The notes beneath the pieces were generated by a model that was not told where the DNA came from, searched no databases, and worked only from the letters and a program-made list of their open reading frames with translations. The position numbers and the translations under genes are program-made. Source: a virus. From it: DNA of 32,533 nucleotides. Below are positions 14,107-21,704 of this stretch, piece after piece. The stretch spans positions 1 through 32,533 of the IMG/VR virus record IMGVR_UViG_3300009146_000010; one strand, given 5' to 3'. Position 1 is the stretch's first letter; every line of letters starts with the position of its first letter.

Positions 14107-14498
14107 TCCACGTCGATGCGGCAGCCGAGCACCTTGGCATCACCGATCTCGACGATCTGGGCATAGTCGGACCACCCGGTCACATGCGCGCTCTGGGCAA
14201 TGCCACCGAGTGACGGATCGGCCTCGATTGCCGCTTCGATGCTCTTCGGCCCATCCACCGACAGGTACTCGTCGATCGACGACTGGGCGCGAGTGAAGTC
14301 CTGCGAATTGACGTACACCCAGATGGCGAACCGATAGGTCGCGTCCTGGTCCCACGACAGCGGCACGGTCACCGAGCGCGGAATGACCGCGGCGGACGGT
14401 GTCTGCGGATTGGCCGGCATGGTGGCGTACGGCTGCAAGCCGCTGATGGTGGCCAGCCGATCCTTGAGCCCCTTCCGCAGATCGCCCAGCCTCGTCAC
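14094..14498 (-). CDS. Tail terminator/completion protein
   Basis: 134 aa from GTG 14498, which overlaps the stop of the gp10-like gene (CTGTGACG). The N-terminus TRLGDLRKGLKDRLATI and the middle VTVPLSWDQDATYRFAIWV fit the alpha/beta tail-completion proteins of siphoviruses, which cap the tube and join it to the head. Position between the neck protein and the tail module agrees. Assignment rests on gene order and general composition. Confidence 0.65.
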   Translation of the reverse strand: MTRLGDLRKGLKDRLATISGLQPYATMPANPQTPSAAVIPRSVTVPLSWDQDATYRFAIWVYVNSQDFTRAQSSIDEYLSVDGPKSIEAAIEADPSLGGIAQSAHVTGWSDYAQIVEIGDAKVLGCRIDVECMA

Positions 14499-14971
14499 AG
14501 GGGACGACCCAGGAAGGTGACGAGCCGAAAGCCGATCCGCGCGAACATCCGCCGCAGTGCCGGCAGATTCCGCTGCAGCGAGGGCTCGACGAACGGCTGC
14601 GCGCGGGTACCACGGCGAGCGATGGCGCGCGCCACCACGAAGGGGTTCACGCCGTGCCGTCGTGCCCAGCCGGCAATCGCCTCGATCGGCGGCGCCTTGC
14701 CAGGCCGGCGCCCACGCTCCACCCACAATCCATACCGCACGGTCGGCCCGACGCGGCCCGTGATCGTGGTCAGACTCCTGGCGTCGAGCTCGTGGGTGAT
14801 CGAGCTCATCAAGCGGCGCGTATCCTGCGCCACATTCCTGCGCTGGTCGGCCTCGAGCAGGATGAGGCCCGCCGTCATGGTCTGGCGGATCTCCTGCCGT
14901 TGCCGCTCGTCGTACTGGCTGAGGCGCCGGCCGAACTCAGGAAAGCCCTGCAGCTCGACGTTGACGGCCAT
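14495..14971 (-). CDS. HK97 gp10-like neck/tail protein
   Basis: 158 aa. A long N-terminal helix (RRLSQYDERQRQEIRQTMTA) is followed by VRYGLWVERGRRPGKAPP, the GxxPGxxP-type turn characteristic of the HK97 gp10 family, and a C-terminal helix. These proteins join head and tail. ATG 14971 directly follows the TAG of the connector gene with no bases between. Confidence 0.82.
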   Translation of the reverse strand: MAVNVELQGFPEFGRRLSQYDERQRQEIRQTMTAGLILLEADQRRNVAQDTRRLMSSITHELDARSLTTITGRVGPTVRYGLWVERGRRPGKAPPIEAIAGWARRHGVNPFVVARAIARRGTRAQPFVEPSLQRNLPALRRMFARIGFRLVTFLGRPL

Positions 14972-15676
14972 CTACACCAGCACCCAGGACGAGGCGCTCG
15001 AGCGGTTATATGACTCCAGCAGCGCCTTGATATCGGGATCTTCGTTTGAGACGCGATCGAAGCTGCCCATATCTGGGACGATGGCCATGCCGGTCGGCGT
15101 CTCGTGCCGCTTCCACCAGCGGCTGGCCAGAATCAGACAGGCAATATGGATGTCGGGTGGTGGGAGGCCATCGACGCTATAGCCGAAGTCGCCGATGATC
15201 TGCACCAGCTCGCCCGGCGTGAAGGCATGCGAGCTGTTCGGCCAGATCCTGATCTGCTGATAGCGCGTGCTCGGACGGCCCGTCTCGTCCATCGCCGGCC
15301 ACAACTCGTACTCGGACGCCTCGAGCGTGGTGGCATAGGTGCGATCGCCGCTGGTATCGAGCTTGATGCTGCTGATCGCAATCAGATCGACGACGTCGAG
15401 ATAGTTGGGATCGCTCGCGTAGTAGAGCTTGGTGACTTCGTTCTCGAACAGGAAGTGACGGCCGCATTGCTGGTCGATCCAGCGGGTCGCCGCCGCGAGC
15501 ACGGCCGTCAGGTGGTCATCGGTCAGACCCGTGTCTTCGGCGGGCAGCTCGATCCACGTCTTGAATTCCTCGAGCGAGGCGTAGAACAGGCCGCTGTACG
15601 CCCCGCCGCTGGTCGGCACCTCAACCAGCGCGGTGCCGCCGAACGTCCCTTCGGTTACGTCCGCTGTGGTGGCCAT
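14972..15676 (-). CDS. Head-tail connector (gp6-like) protein
   Basis: 234 aa. YASLEEFKTWIELP, then TDDHLTAVLAAATRWIDQQC, the small helical bundle of the gp6-type adaptor family that forms the dodecameric ring under the portal. The C-terminal helix IHIACLILASRWWKR and a disordered end follow. The start at ATG 15676 overlaps the previous stop as TGATG. Longer than many gp6 homologues by a Gly/Thr-rich N-terminus and a beta-rich insertion (about 95-150). Confidence 0.75.
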   Translation of the reverse strand: MATTADVTEGTFGGTALVEVPTSGGAYSGLFYASLEEFKTWIELPAEDTGLTDDHLTAVLAAATRWIDQQCGRHFLFENEVTKLYYASDPNYLDVVDLIAISSIKLDTSGDRTYATTLEASEYELWPAMDETGRPSTRYQQIRIWPNSSHAFTPGELVQIIGDFGYSVDGLPPPDIHIACLILASRWWKRHETPTGMAIVPDMGSFDRVSNEDPDIKALLESYNRSSASSWVLV

Positions 15677-15882
15677 CAGTGGTTCGGCTCGAGGGCCGGC
15701 GCCTCATACGCCAACGTGCCCCGCCGGCCTACGCGGTAGAGCCGACCCTCGATCTTCAGTGGCCGCCGTGTAGGGAAGCGGACCACCGTGCCGGCCGAGT
15801 GGCTTGTCACGGCGCCATCGGCCCAGGTGATACGCACACCACCTCGACCGACGCGGTACGCGTCCGTCACTCGGCCAGACAT
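15676..15882 (-). CDS. Small head-region protein
   Basis: 68 aa, ATG 15882, overlapping the previous stop (TAATG). Short beta strands rich in Arg, Gly and Val (YRVGRGGVRITWADGAVTSH) suggest an SH3-like barrel. No specific family is recognised. Between capsid and connector genes, a decoration or stabilising role is possible. Confidence 0.55.
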   Translation of the reverse strand: MSGRVTDAYRVGRGGVRITWADGAVTSHSAGTVVRFPTRRPLKIEGRLYRVGRRGTLAYEAPALEPNH

Positions 15883-15989
15883 TATGGCTTCGGCCCGTCC
15901 GGTGCGTCGTCGCCCTCGTCGTCGGGCTCGGGCGGCGGCCCCGGTGGTGGCTGCGGTGGATCGGGTTGCGGAGGTGTGCCGAAGGTCAT
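15882..15989 (-). CDS. Tiny Pro/Asp-rich peptide
   Basis: 35 aa from ATG 15989, with a clean AGGAG eight bases upstream. It is almost wholly Pro, Gln, Asp and Glu (PPQPDPPQPPPGPPPEPDDE). It directly follows the capsid gene and is translationally coupled to the next. No fold is expected. With the 51-aa gene at 12692 it is the second very small disordered protein in the head/tail block. A linker, capsid-surface peptide or assembly factor are options. Confidence 0.6.
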   Translation of the reverse strand: MTFGTPPQPDPPQPPPGPPPEPDDEGDDAPDGPKP

Positions 15990-15991
15990 GC

Positions 15992-17359
15992 TTAGACTCC
16001 TGTCACGCGCGCGAACGCCGTGGGACGCCATACCACGAATGCCGCCCGCAGCTCGGCCAGAATGGTCTGCATGTTGCGGATGAACTGGTCGTTGATGAAC
16101 CCGACCCGGATCACCGCCTGCTCGCGATCGAAGAGCGAGCAGCCCATCGAAAAGTCGCCGACCAGGGTGGTGTTCTCGGTCATGGCTTCCGACTCGACGA
16201 CCGGCAAGCCCCACAACGTATTGGCGCCGACCATACTCGGCGGTCCCATCAGATACCCGCCGTAGGTGGCCGATGCGGCGTTTTCACGCGCCAGTCTGAC
16301 GGCTTCCCAGTCGTTCGGGTGCATGACGATCGCTGTCGGGCGCGCCTTGCCGTTCACGCGCACCATGGTGCGAGCTCGGAAGATGGCGTCGAGCACGGTG
16401 TCAGCACCGAGCGCGCGGGTCTGAATGCCCGAGTTCAGGATGCCCGTCAGGTTCTCGCCGACGCCGTTGCCACTGATGATCTGCGTTTCCAGCGTGAGCG
16501 TGAGGCCGAGCAGCAGGCGGGTGTTGATGATGCCGCGGATCTGCGGCGCATCGCTGAGCGTCTTGTTTGTCACGGGCACCCAGTGCGCGATTGTGCGCAC
16601 GGGGCTCGTCTGGGTACTGAACGTGAGCGTTGACTCGGGCTTTGTACCCGTCGTGCCCGTGGTTGCGGTCGCCTCGGCCACCGGCGCGGCCTGGTTATCG
16701 AAGACTTCCTCGCGCACGTACTCGATCGTGTCCGAGTCGGTACTGAGCCGTGGCACCAGGTCGAGCACGTTGATCTCGCGCTGCAGGATGCTGAGCACGC
16801 CCTGCTGCACGTCGTTCTGCACCAGCGAGCCGGCGACGCCCGTACCCGAATAGATCAACGCCTTGTGCTGCAGCGCCTTCTGCCACGACACCAGGCTGGT
16901 GTTGGCCGACATGATGACGCTGAACTCGTTGCGGTGCAGCTCGGAATTGAAGCTGCCCGCCGCGCGCATTTTGGTGTACTCATTCGAGCGCACGAACTGA
17001 TCGCCAGGGCTGAGCTGCTGACCCTGCAGCGGATCGCCCGACGGCTGACGGTGGCCGTTGCTCGGGCGCGAGTATTCCTCGAGACCGGCATTGACGCGGT
17101 GCTTGCGTTGCAGCGCGTCCTCGAGCTTCTTTTCGTGATCCATCAGCATGTCGACGGTCATCAGGTGCCGTTTGACCTGGTGCTCGTCCTCGGGATCGCT
17201 GATGATGCCCTCGTAGCGGCGCTCGATGTCGGCTGAGCGGTCGTACTGGTCTTTGATGTTGGCCTTGACCTCGGCCAGGACCATGCTGGTGATCTGCTCG
17301 GGCTTGAAGAGCGGCTCGAGCTTGTAGGCCGAGTCGTTCGTCTTTGCGGGTGCGCTCAT
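15992..17359 (-). CDS. Major capsid protein, HK97 fold
   Basis: 455 aa. Residues about 1-130 are a helical delta/scaffold-like domain (KANIKDQYDRSADIERRYEG), probably removed by the protease encoded next door. The mature part has the HK97 signatures: RTIAHWVPVTNKTLSDAPQ, IISGNGVGENLTGILN, AIVMHPNDWEAVRLA and a final VVWRPTAFARV. ATG 17359 overlaps the protease stop (ATGA), with GGAG nearby. The order protease-capsid is the standard one. Likely the most abundant virion protein. Confidence 0.93.
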   Translation of the reverse strand: MSAPAKTNDSAYKLEPLFKPEQITSMVLAEVKANIKDQYDRSADIERRYEGIISDPEDEHQVKRHLMTVDMLMDHEKKLEDALQRKHRVNAGLEEYSRPSNGHRQPSGDPLQGQQLSPGDQFVRSNEYTKMRAAGSFNSELHRNEFSVIMSANTSLVSWQKALQHKALIYSGTGVAGSLVQNDVQQGVLSILQREINVLDLVPRLSTDSDTIEYVREEVFDNQAAPVAEATATTGTTGTKPESTLTFSTQTSPVRTIAHWVPVTNKTLSDAPQIRGIINTRLLLGLTLTLETQIISGNGVGENLTGILNSGIQTRALGADTVLDAIFRARTMVRVNGKARPTAIVMHPNDWEAVRLARENAASATYGGYLMGPPSMVGANTLWGLPVVESEAMTENTTLVGDFSMGCSLFDREQAVIRVGFINDQFIRNMQTILAELRAAFVVWRPTAFARVTGV

Positions 17360-17970
17360 GCGAACTCCAACAGGCCCAGGCGCACCAGCTTTTTACGGGC
17401 GAGGGCCATCTTCAATTCGATGATGCTCGGGCCACGACGCTCGGTCGGCTCGGGCATATCCACGGCCACACTCGCCACGAGCTCGGGCTCGGCGGGTGTG
17501 ACAGATCGCGCTTTCACCAGGGTGATCAGCGCCTCCTCGTTCATCGGGATCGACACGACCGAAATCTCGAGGAGGTCGACGGCCTTCAACTGGCGGATAC
17601 CGCTGTCAGAAAACTCCTGGTCCTCGGGGATATAGCCGATCGACATGCTATCGATGGCGCCGTCCTTCAGGAGCTGGTAGGCGTCATGACCACGCGCGGT
17701 CTTGGAGATCTTGAACTCGCCGAAGAGGCCGCGGTCGTCCTCGCGCAGGCCCAGCACGCGACCGAGCGGCTCGGCGATGTCGTGCTGCCACAACAATTTG
17801 GGGCGCCGGCGTCCCAGGCTGGCCTTGAAGGCGCCAGGCATGACGACATCGCCGCCCTCGTCGATATTGAGGAACGTCGAGGCGTAGCCGCTGAACGACC
17901 AGCCGTCGTCGCGCGCCTTCAGTTCCTGGAGGTCAAACCCGACTGACTTGTAACTGAGCGCGAGTGGCAC
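17356..17970 (-). CDS. HK97-type prohead maturation protease
   Basis: 204 aa, GTG 17970. Herpesvirus-assemblin-like fold: GYASTFLNIDEGGDVVMPGA at 29-48, LLWQHD with catalytic His63, IDSMSIGY with catalytic Ser110, and DLLEISVVSIPMNEEA. It cuts the capsid precursor's N-terminal scaffold domain. Adjacent to and coupled with the capsid gene. Confidence 0.92.
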   Translation of the reverse strand: MPLALSYKSVGFDLQELKARDDGWSFSGYASTFLNIDEGGDVVMPGAFKASLGRRRPKLLWQHDIAEPLGRVLGLREDDRGLFGEFKISKTARGHDAYQLLKDGAIDSMSIGYIPEDQEFSDSGIRQLKAVDLLEISVVSIPMNEEALITLVKARSVTPAEPELVASVAVDMPEPTERRGPSIIELKMALARKKLVRLGLLEFA

Positions 17971-18009
17971 GGCGAAGCCCCGTGCCCACGGGCAGCTCGA
18001 TGGCCAAGC

Positions 18010-18198
18010 TCAGGGGCGATAGGGGCTCGAGGGCCCTCGACGGATACCGACGCGTGTAGTTTGCACGGTTGCGGCTTTCTGTTCAACGGTCACGCTACGG
18101 ATCTTGTTGCCGCATGGCCGGCAGAGGATCTGGACGAGACCGTTGCCCTCGGCCTTGAAGAGCACCTTCCCGCAATTCGGGCAGCGATAGTCTTTCAT
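18010..18198 (-). CDS. Com-like zinc-finger protein
   Basis: 62 aa from ATG 18198, overlapping the previous stop (ATGA). YRCPNCGKVLFKAEGNGLVQ followed by LCRPCGNK gives a four-Cys zinc ribbon very like Mu Com, an RNA-binding protein that activates translation of the Mu mom gene. Here there is no mom-like gene; the neighbour upstream is a glycosyltransferase. Com-like ribbons are also common without known roles in other phages. Translation control or head assembly are both possible. Confidence 0.72.
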   Translation of the reverse strand: MKDYRCPNCGKVLFKAEGNGLVQILCRPCGNKIRSVTVEQKAATVQTTRVGIRRGPSSPYRP

Positions 18199-19307
18199 GC
18201 CGCGAGCGATCGCCTCGCCTTGAACTCGTCGATGATCTGCGCCCAGGCGCGCGGCCACGCGAGTACGTTGCGCTCGAGACTGTGCTCGCGTGCAATGCGC
18301 CGACGCTGGGCTCGATACAACCTGCGGCGCAGCTCGCGGGATTCGATCAGGCGCGCGAGCGCGGCTTCCCATTCGCACGCGGTCTCGGCGATCAACGCAT
18401 CCTCGCCGTCACTGGACACGGCGCCGTACAGGGTTGGTGAGACCACGGCGGCGGCGCCGCCTAATGTGTATTCCCAGAGCTTGATCGGGGTCTTGCAGCG
18501 GTTGAAGTGTTTGTCGGCGACGCTGGCGCAGCCGATATCGATGTTGCGGAGCGCTCTGGGATACTCAGCCACAGAGAGCCACGGCACTCGGAGCACACGC
18601 TCTGGTGGGACCGCACCCACCAGTACGTCGGCCAGGTGTCCCTGGACGACAAAGCCAACGTGCGGATAGCGCTGGGCGAGGTTGCCCCACGCCTCGGCAA
18701 CGGGTTGTAGATCTTCGGGAAAACGCGAGCCACCCGCCCAGCCTACCGTCAGCCGTGGGGTTTTCTCATCTCGTCGCCCAGCTCGAACCGCGCGACGAAA
18801 CCACGCCACATCGATTGCATTCGGGACCACCATGACGGGGATGTCGGGGTCGACGTACTGCCGAACGACGGCGGCCAGCTCGTGGGTGCTGACGGTGAGC
18901 CCGTCGCAGAGACGGATGGCGGCGATGCGGTCGCGCCGGTCCTGCTCGAGTTGCTCGAGCGACTTTTCTTGTTCCGTGGTGGCATGCTGGCGTGCTCCGA
19001 TCTGCGGCGTGAAGACGTCGTCGTCCACCTCGTAGATGACGGCCAGGCCGGCATTGTGCATGCTGCGCACCCAGCGCCGGGCAATGGCCTGGTCGCGTGC
19101 GTCCCACGAAAAGCGCGGGAGCACGATCGCCTCGAGCCGTGTCGCCGCCAGGTACGGCCACTCGGGCGTATCCATCTCGGGATCGTCCTTGTCACGGAAC
19201 CACGCGCCATAGCCCTGGCGTTGGAGCTCGGTATACGGCTGCCACACCCGCCACAGCACGCAGCCGCTCTCCTCGCCGGTGAGCGCCAGGACGCGCGGCC
19301 CGTTCAC
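18195..19307 (-). CDS. GT4-like (GT-B) glycosyltransferase
   Basis: 370 aa. The N-terminal half is alpha/beta with VIYEVDDDVF at 90-99 and CDGLTVSTHELAAVV at 134-148. VMVVPNAIDVAWF at 158-170 is the inter-domain motif, LTVGWAGGSRFPEDL at 186-200 begins the donor half, and KTPIKLWEYTLGGAAAVVS at 272-290 is the nucleotide-sugar motif typical of GT4 retaining enzymes. GTG 19307 overlaps the previous stop. Located between minor-head and protease genes, so it is made with the capsid. Its substrate is unknown; modification of virion proteins is the leading hypothesis. Confidence 0.84.
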   Translation of the reverse strand: MNGPRVLALTGEESGCVLWRVWQPYTELQRQGYGAWFRDKDDPEMDTPEWPYLAATRLEAIVLPRFSWDARDQAIARRWVRSMHNAGLAVIYEVDDDVFTPQIGARQHATTEQEKSLEQLEQDRRDRIAAIRLCDGLTVSTHELAAVVRQYVDPDIPVMVVPNAIDVAWFRRAVRAGRRDEKTPRLTVGWAGGSRFPEDLQPVAEAWGNLAQRYPHVGFVVQGHLADVLVGAVPPERVLRVPWLSVAEYPRALRNIDIGCASVADKHFNRCKTPIKLWEYTLGGAAAVVSPTLYGAVSSDGEDALIAETACEWEAALARLIESRELRRRLYRAQRRRIAREHSLERNVLAWPRAWAQIIDEFKARRSLAA

Positions 19308-19471
19308 TCGGTGGTTCGATACTGAGCAAGCTCGTCTTGCAAGCCGCCGGCGAGCTCCTCGATCTCGCGCCGTATGTGCGCAAGCTGTTCGGCGAGTTGA
19401 TCGGCCTGGGTTTGCAGCTCGTCACGCTGGGCGACCTTGGCATTGAGCGAATCCCATGCTTCCTGGTTCAT
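19304..19471 (-). CDS. Small coiled-coil protein
   Basis: 55 aa, read directly: ATG 19471, stop 19304-19306. A single amphipathic helix (AQRDELQTQADQLAEQLAHI, then RREIEELAGGLQDELAQ). The start overlaps the preceding gene's stop as ATGA and its stop overlaps the next start as GTGA, which strongly supports it although it is very short. Probably an assembly or scaffold helper; function unknown. Confidence 0.68.
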   Translation of the reverse strand: MNQEAWDSLNAKVAQRDELQTQADQLAEQLAHIRREIEELAGGLQDELAQYRTTE

Positions 19472-19584
19472 CGTCGGCGCCTCGCATTGCTGATTTTTGC
19501 TGCTCGGGTTTTCGACATGCCGCGTTTTCTCAACGCTTCGTAAATTCGCGGTCGCTTGATCGATGCGTACTTCTTGCCTGGCAT
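19468..19584 (-). CDS. Tiny basic SKTRAAKISNA protein
   Basis: 38 aa from ATG 19584 (overlap TGATG, GGGAGGG about ten bases upstream). YEALRKRGMSKTRAAKISNA is a helix-loop-helix pattern found in a widespread family of small actinobacterial and phage proteins of unknown function. Strongly basic, ending in ARRRR, so nucleic-acid binding is plausible. Confidence 0.68.
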   Translation of the reverse strand: MPGKKYASIKRPRIYEALRKRGMSKTRAAKISNARRRR

Positions 19585-20159
19585 CAGACGATTCCCTCCC
19601 GCAACACGGGGATCAGGGCCAGCGTGCAGTTCGGATGCAGGAGCTGCGGTCGCTCTGAGATCGGCACGATCCTGCCGTTGCGCTCCTGACACGGCGCGTC
19701 ATAGTCGCCGTCCACGATCTCGACCATGTCCACCATGCCCGTGGCGGCATAGCGGTTCAGACTGGCCTCATTCTGGGCGTGCTGCAATTCGGTGCGCGCG
19801 ATGGTGTCGGCGCGGCCCTTCCATGTCTCGGAGTACAGGCCCTCGATGCCGCGGTAGCCGATCTCAGGATTTCCGTGGGCGATCTCCCAGGTTGAGAGAC
19901 CTAATGCCTGGCCGACCCTGAGCTGCTCGGCGATCGCTTGACGGGTGGTCTCGTCGATGCGGACGACCTGATGGGCGGCCTCGACCAGGATCTGATTCAC
20001 GGCCGAATCCGTGAGTCGGAATCGGTCTGGATCGAGGCCGAATTGGGCGACGAGCGCGGCATGTACGGCGTTCAACATCTGCAGGTAGCGCTGCTCGAGG
20101 ATGGCGCCGAGGCGTTCTCGTTCCGCATCGCCGTCGTAGACATCGTCGATGTCAGGCAC
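19584..20159 (-). CDS. Mu F-like minor head morphogenesis protein
   Basis: 191 aa, GTG 20159. The C-terminal part holds the signature RADTIARTELQHAQNEASLN and VDGDYDAPCQERNGRIVPIS with RPQLLHPNC, typical of the Mu gpF/SPP1 gp7 minor-head family. These proteins associate with the portal and help genome delivery. Shorter than many relatives, keeping mainly the conserved half with an N-terminal helical region. Three bases separate it from the portal gene. Confidence 0.83.
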   Translation of the reverse strand: MPDIDDVYDGDAERERLGAILEQRYLQMLNAVHAALVAQFGLDPDRFRLTDSAVNQILVEAAHQVVRIDETTRQAIAEQLRVGQALGLSTWEIAHGNPEIGYRGIEGLYSETWKGRADTIARTELQHAQNEASLNRYAATGMVDMVEIVDGDYDAPCQERNGRIVPISERPQLLHPNCTLALIPVLREGIV

Positions 20160-20162
20160 GCG

Positions 20163-21704
20163 TTACCCGACGAGCGCTCGTTTGACGCGTTTGCGCTGGC
20201 CATCCAGATAGCCGTCGAGCTGCTTGGTGGTGGCTGGCTCGGCCAAGTCGACCAGCGCTTGCAGGATCTCGGGCATCTGCTCGAGCTGTTGCCGGCTGGG
20301 CGGCTGACGGCGCGCCTTGCGGCGAGGTTCGGGTAGCGCTTCCTGCTCGTCTGCATCCTCGCCGGGCTGGAGTTGGGTGACGGCCGTCCGTGCGCTGGCG
20401 AAGGCTTCGTCGTCCATATCGGGCTCGAGCCCCACGTCCGCGCGCGCCTCGTTGGGCCGAATCCAGCCCGTCTTTACGGCCAGGTCGAGTCGCTTGTACT
20501 TGTCGGTCTCGTCCTCCTGGAAGGCGCGCAGATCGGTCACGTCGAACGCTATCTTGAGTCGGCGGTCCGAAGAGAACTCGGGCGTGAGCTGCATGTTCAG
20601 CGTGGCCGCATCGAAGCTATAGAGCGGCATGAGCGTCATCTCGGCGAACATCTCTCGAGCTTCGCGGAAGTTGGCGTAGGTGCTGCGGTCCAGGCCGGCG
20701 CCGAGACCGGCGATGATGGCCGGCACCCGCATGACCGCGGCGATGCGCTCTTCGGGGATGCGGTGCAGGGCTTTCATGTCCATCTGCTCGGGTGAAAATC
20801 CGTACGGTGTGGCCGACGCACCGCCCATGAGCACGCCTGTCCGTCCCCGATTCGCGGCGCCGAAGCGGTCTTCGAAGCGCATCTTCATATCCTCGGCCTG
20901 GTCGACGGTGATGCTCGAATCTTCGGGCACCTGAATCAGCATGCCGACCGTGCCGCCGTTGGCCAGCATCGACTCTTGCCACTTGTGGGCTTCCTCGTCG
21001 CCCGCAACCTCCCGCACGAGGCGCGCGAGCGGCGAGGCGCCGATCCGATTATCTTTGTCGTCGAGCCCCAGGCGAAAGTGGACGATGTCCTCGATCGGCA
21101 CCTGTTCGGGCGGCTGCATCGGGTCGAACGTGTAGGCGTAATACGAGATAAAGACGCCCTTCGCGGCGTCCTCCTTCGTGGTCACGGGCTGGATACGGGT
21201 CGGCGAGACCGGCCACAGCTCGAGCACGTTGCCACCGCGTGGACTGGATCGAATTTTTCGCAAATAGGCGTTACCCGAGACGTGTTTGCAATGCTGGATA
21301 TACGCCCACAGATGCTCGCGGGAGACGTGCGGGTTGGGGAAGTCGAGCAGTTGTTTCAGGGGATGGGCAGGCTGCTCTTCGCGTTCGCCGGGTTGCGTCT
21401 CGAGGTACACCTTCGGCGGCGCTTCAGAGTACGCCGTCGAGATGGCCGATAGACAGGCGAAGACGGCCGAATTGGAGTCGTCATAGTGCCAGGCGCGCTG
21501 ATACATCTCGGTCGCGCCCGGACCGTGGACGAGCGTGCCGAGCCGGATCGCCGAGTACACATCGGGCGAGGTGGCGATCGTGGGGTTGATGTAATCCGGG
21601 TACAGATACATCTTGCGCTCGGTGGCTGCTGGTGGGGCGGCCGGTCCACGGCGACGTCGAGGCAGATGGTCGCCGCGGAGCGCGGCCAGGAAGGGGTTCG
21701 TCAT
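20163..21704 (-). CDS. Portal protein, HK97 type
   Basis: 513 aa. WHYDDSNSAVFACLSAISTA at 72-91 and the later QHCKHVSGNAYLRKIRSS and ERIAAVMRVPAIIAGLGAG are standard for HK97-family portals, the dodecameric DNA gate of the capsid. The C-terminal about 100 residues are Gln/Arg-rich and low complexity, extending it beyond the usual 400-450 aa. Start overlaps the terminase stop (TGATGA). Order TerS-TerL-portal-minor head-protease-capsid is the usual one. Confidence 0.92.
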   Translation of the reverse strand: MTNPFLAALRGDHLPRRRRGPAAPPAATERKMYLYPDYINPTIATSPDVYSAIRLGTLVHGPGATEMYQRAWHYDDSNSAVFACLSAISTAYSEAPPKVYLETQPGEREEQPAHPLKQLLDFPNPHVSREHLWAYIQHCKHVSGNAYLRKIRSSPRGGNVLELWPVSPTRIQPVTTKEDAAKGVFISYYAYTFDPMQPPEQVPIEDIVHFRLGLDDKDNRIGASPLARLVREVAGDEEAHKWQESMLANGGTVGMLIQVPEDSSITVDQAEDMKMRFEDRFGAANRGRTGVLMGGASATPYGFSPEQMDMKALHRIPEERIAAVMRVPAIIAGLGAGLDRSTYANFREAREMFAEMTLMPLYSFDAATLNMQLTPEFSSDRRLKIAFDVTDLRAFQEDETDKYKRLDLAVKTGWIRPNEARADVGLEPDMDDEAFASARTAVTQLQPGEDADEQEALPEPRRKARRQPPSRQQLEQMPEILQALVDLAEPATTKQLDGYLDGQRKRVKRALVG

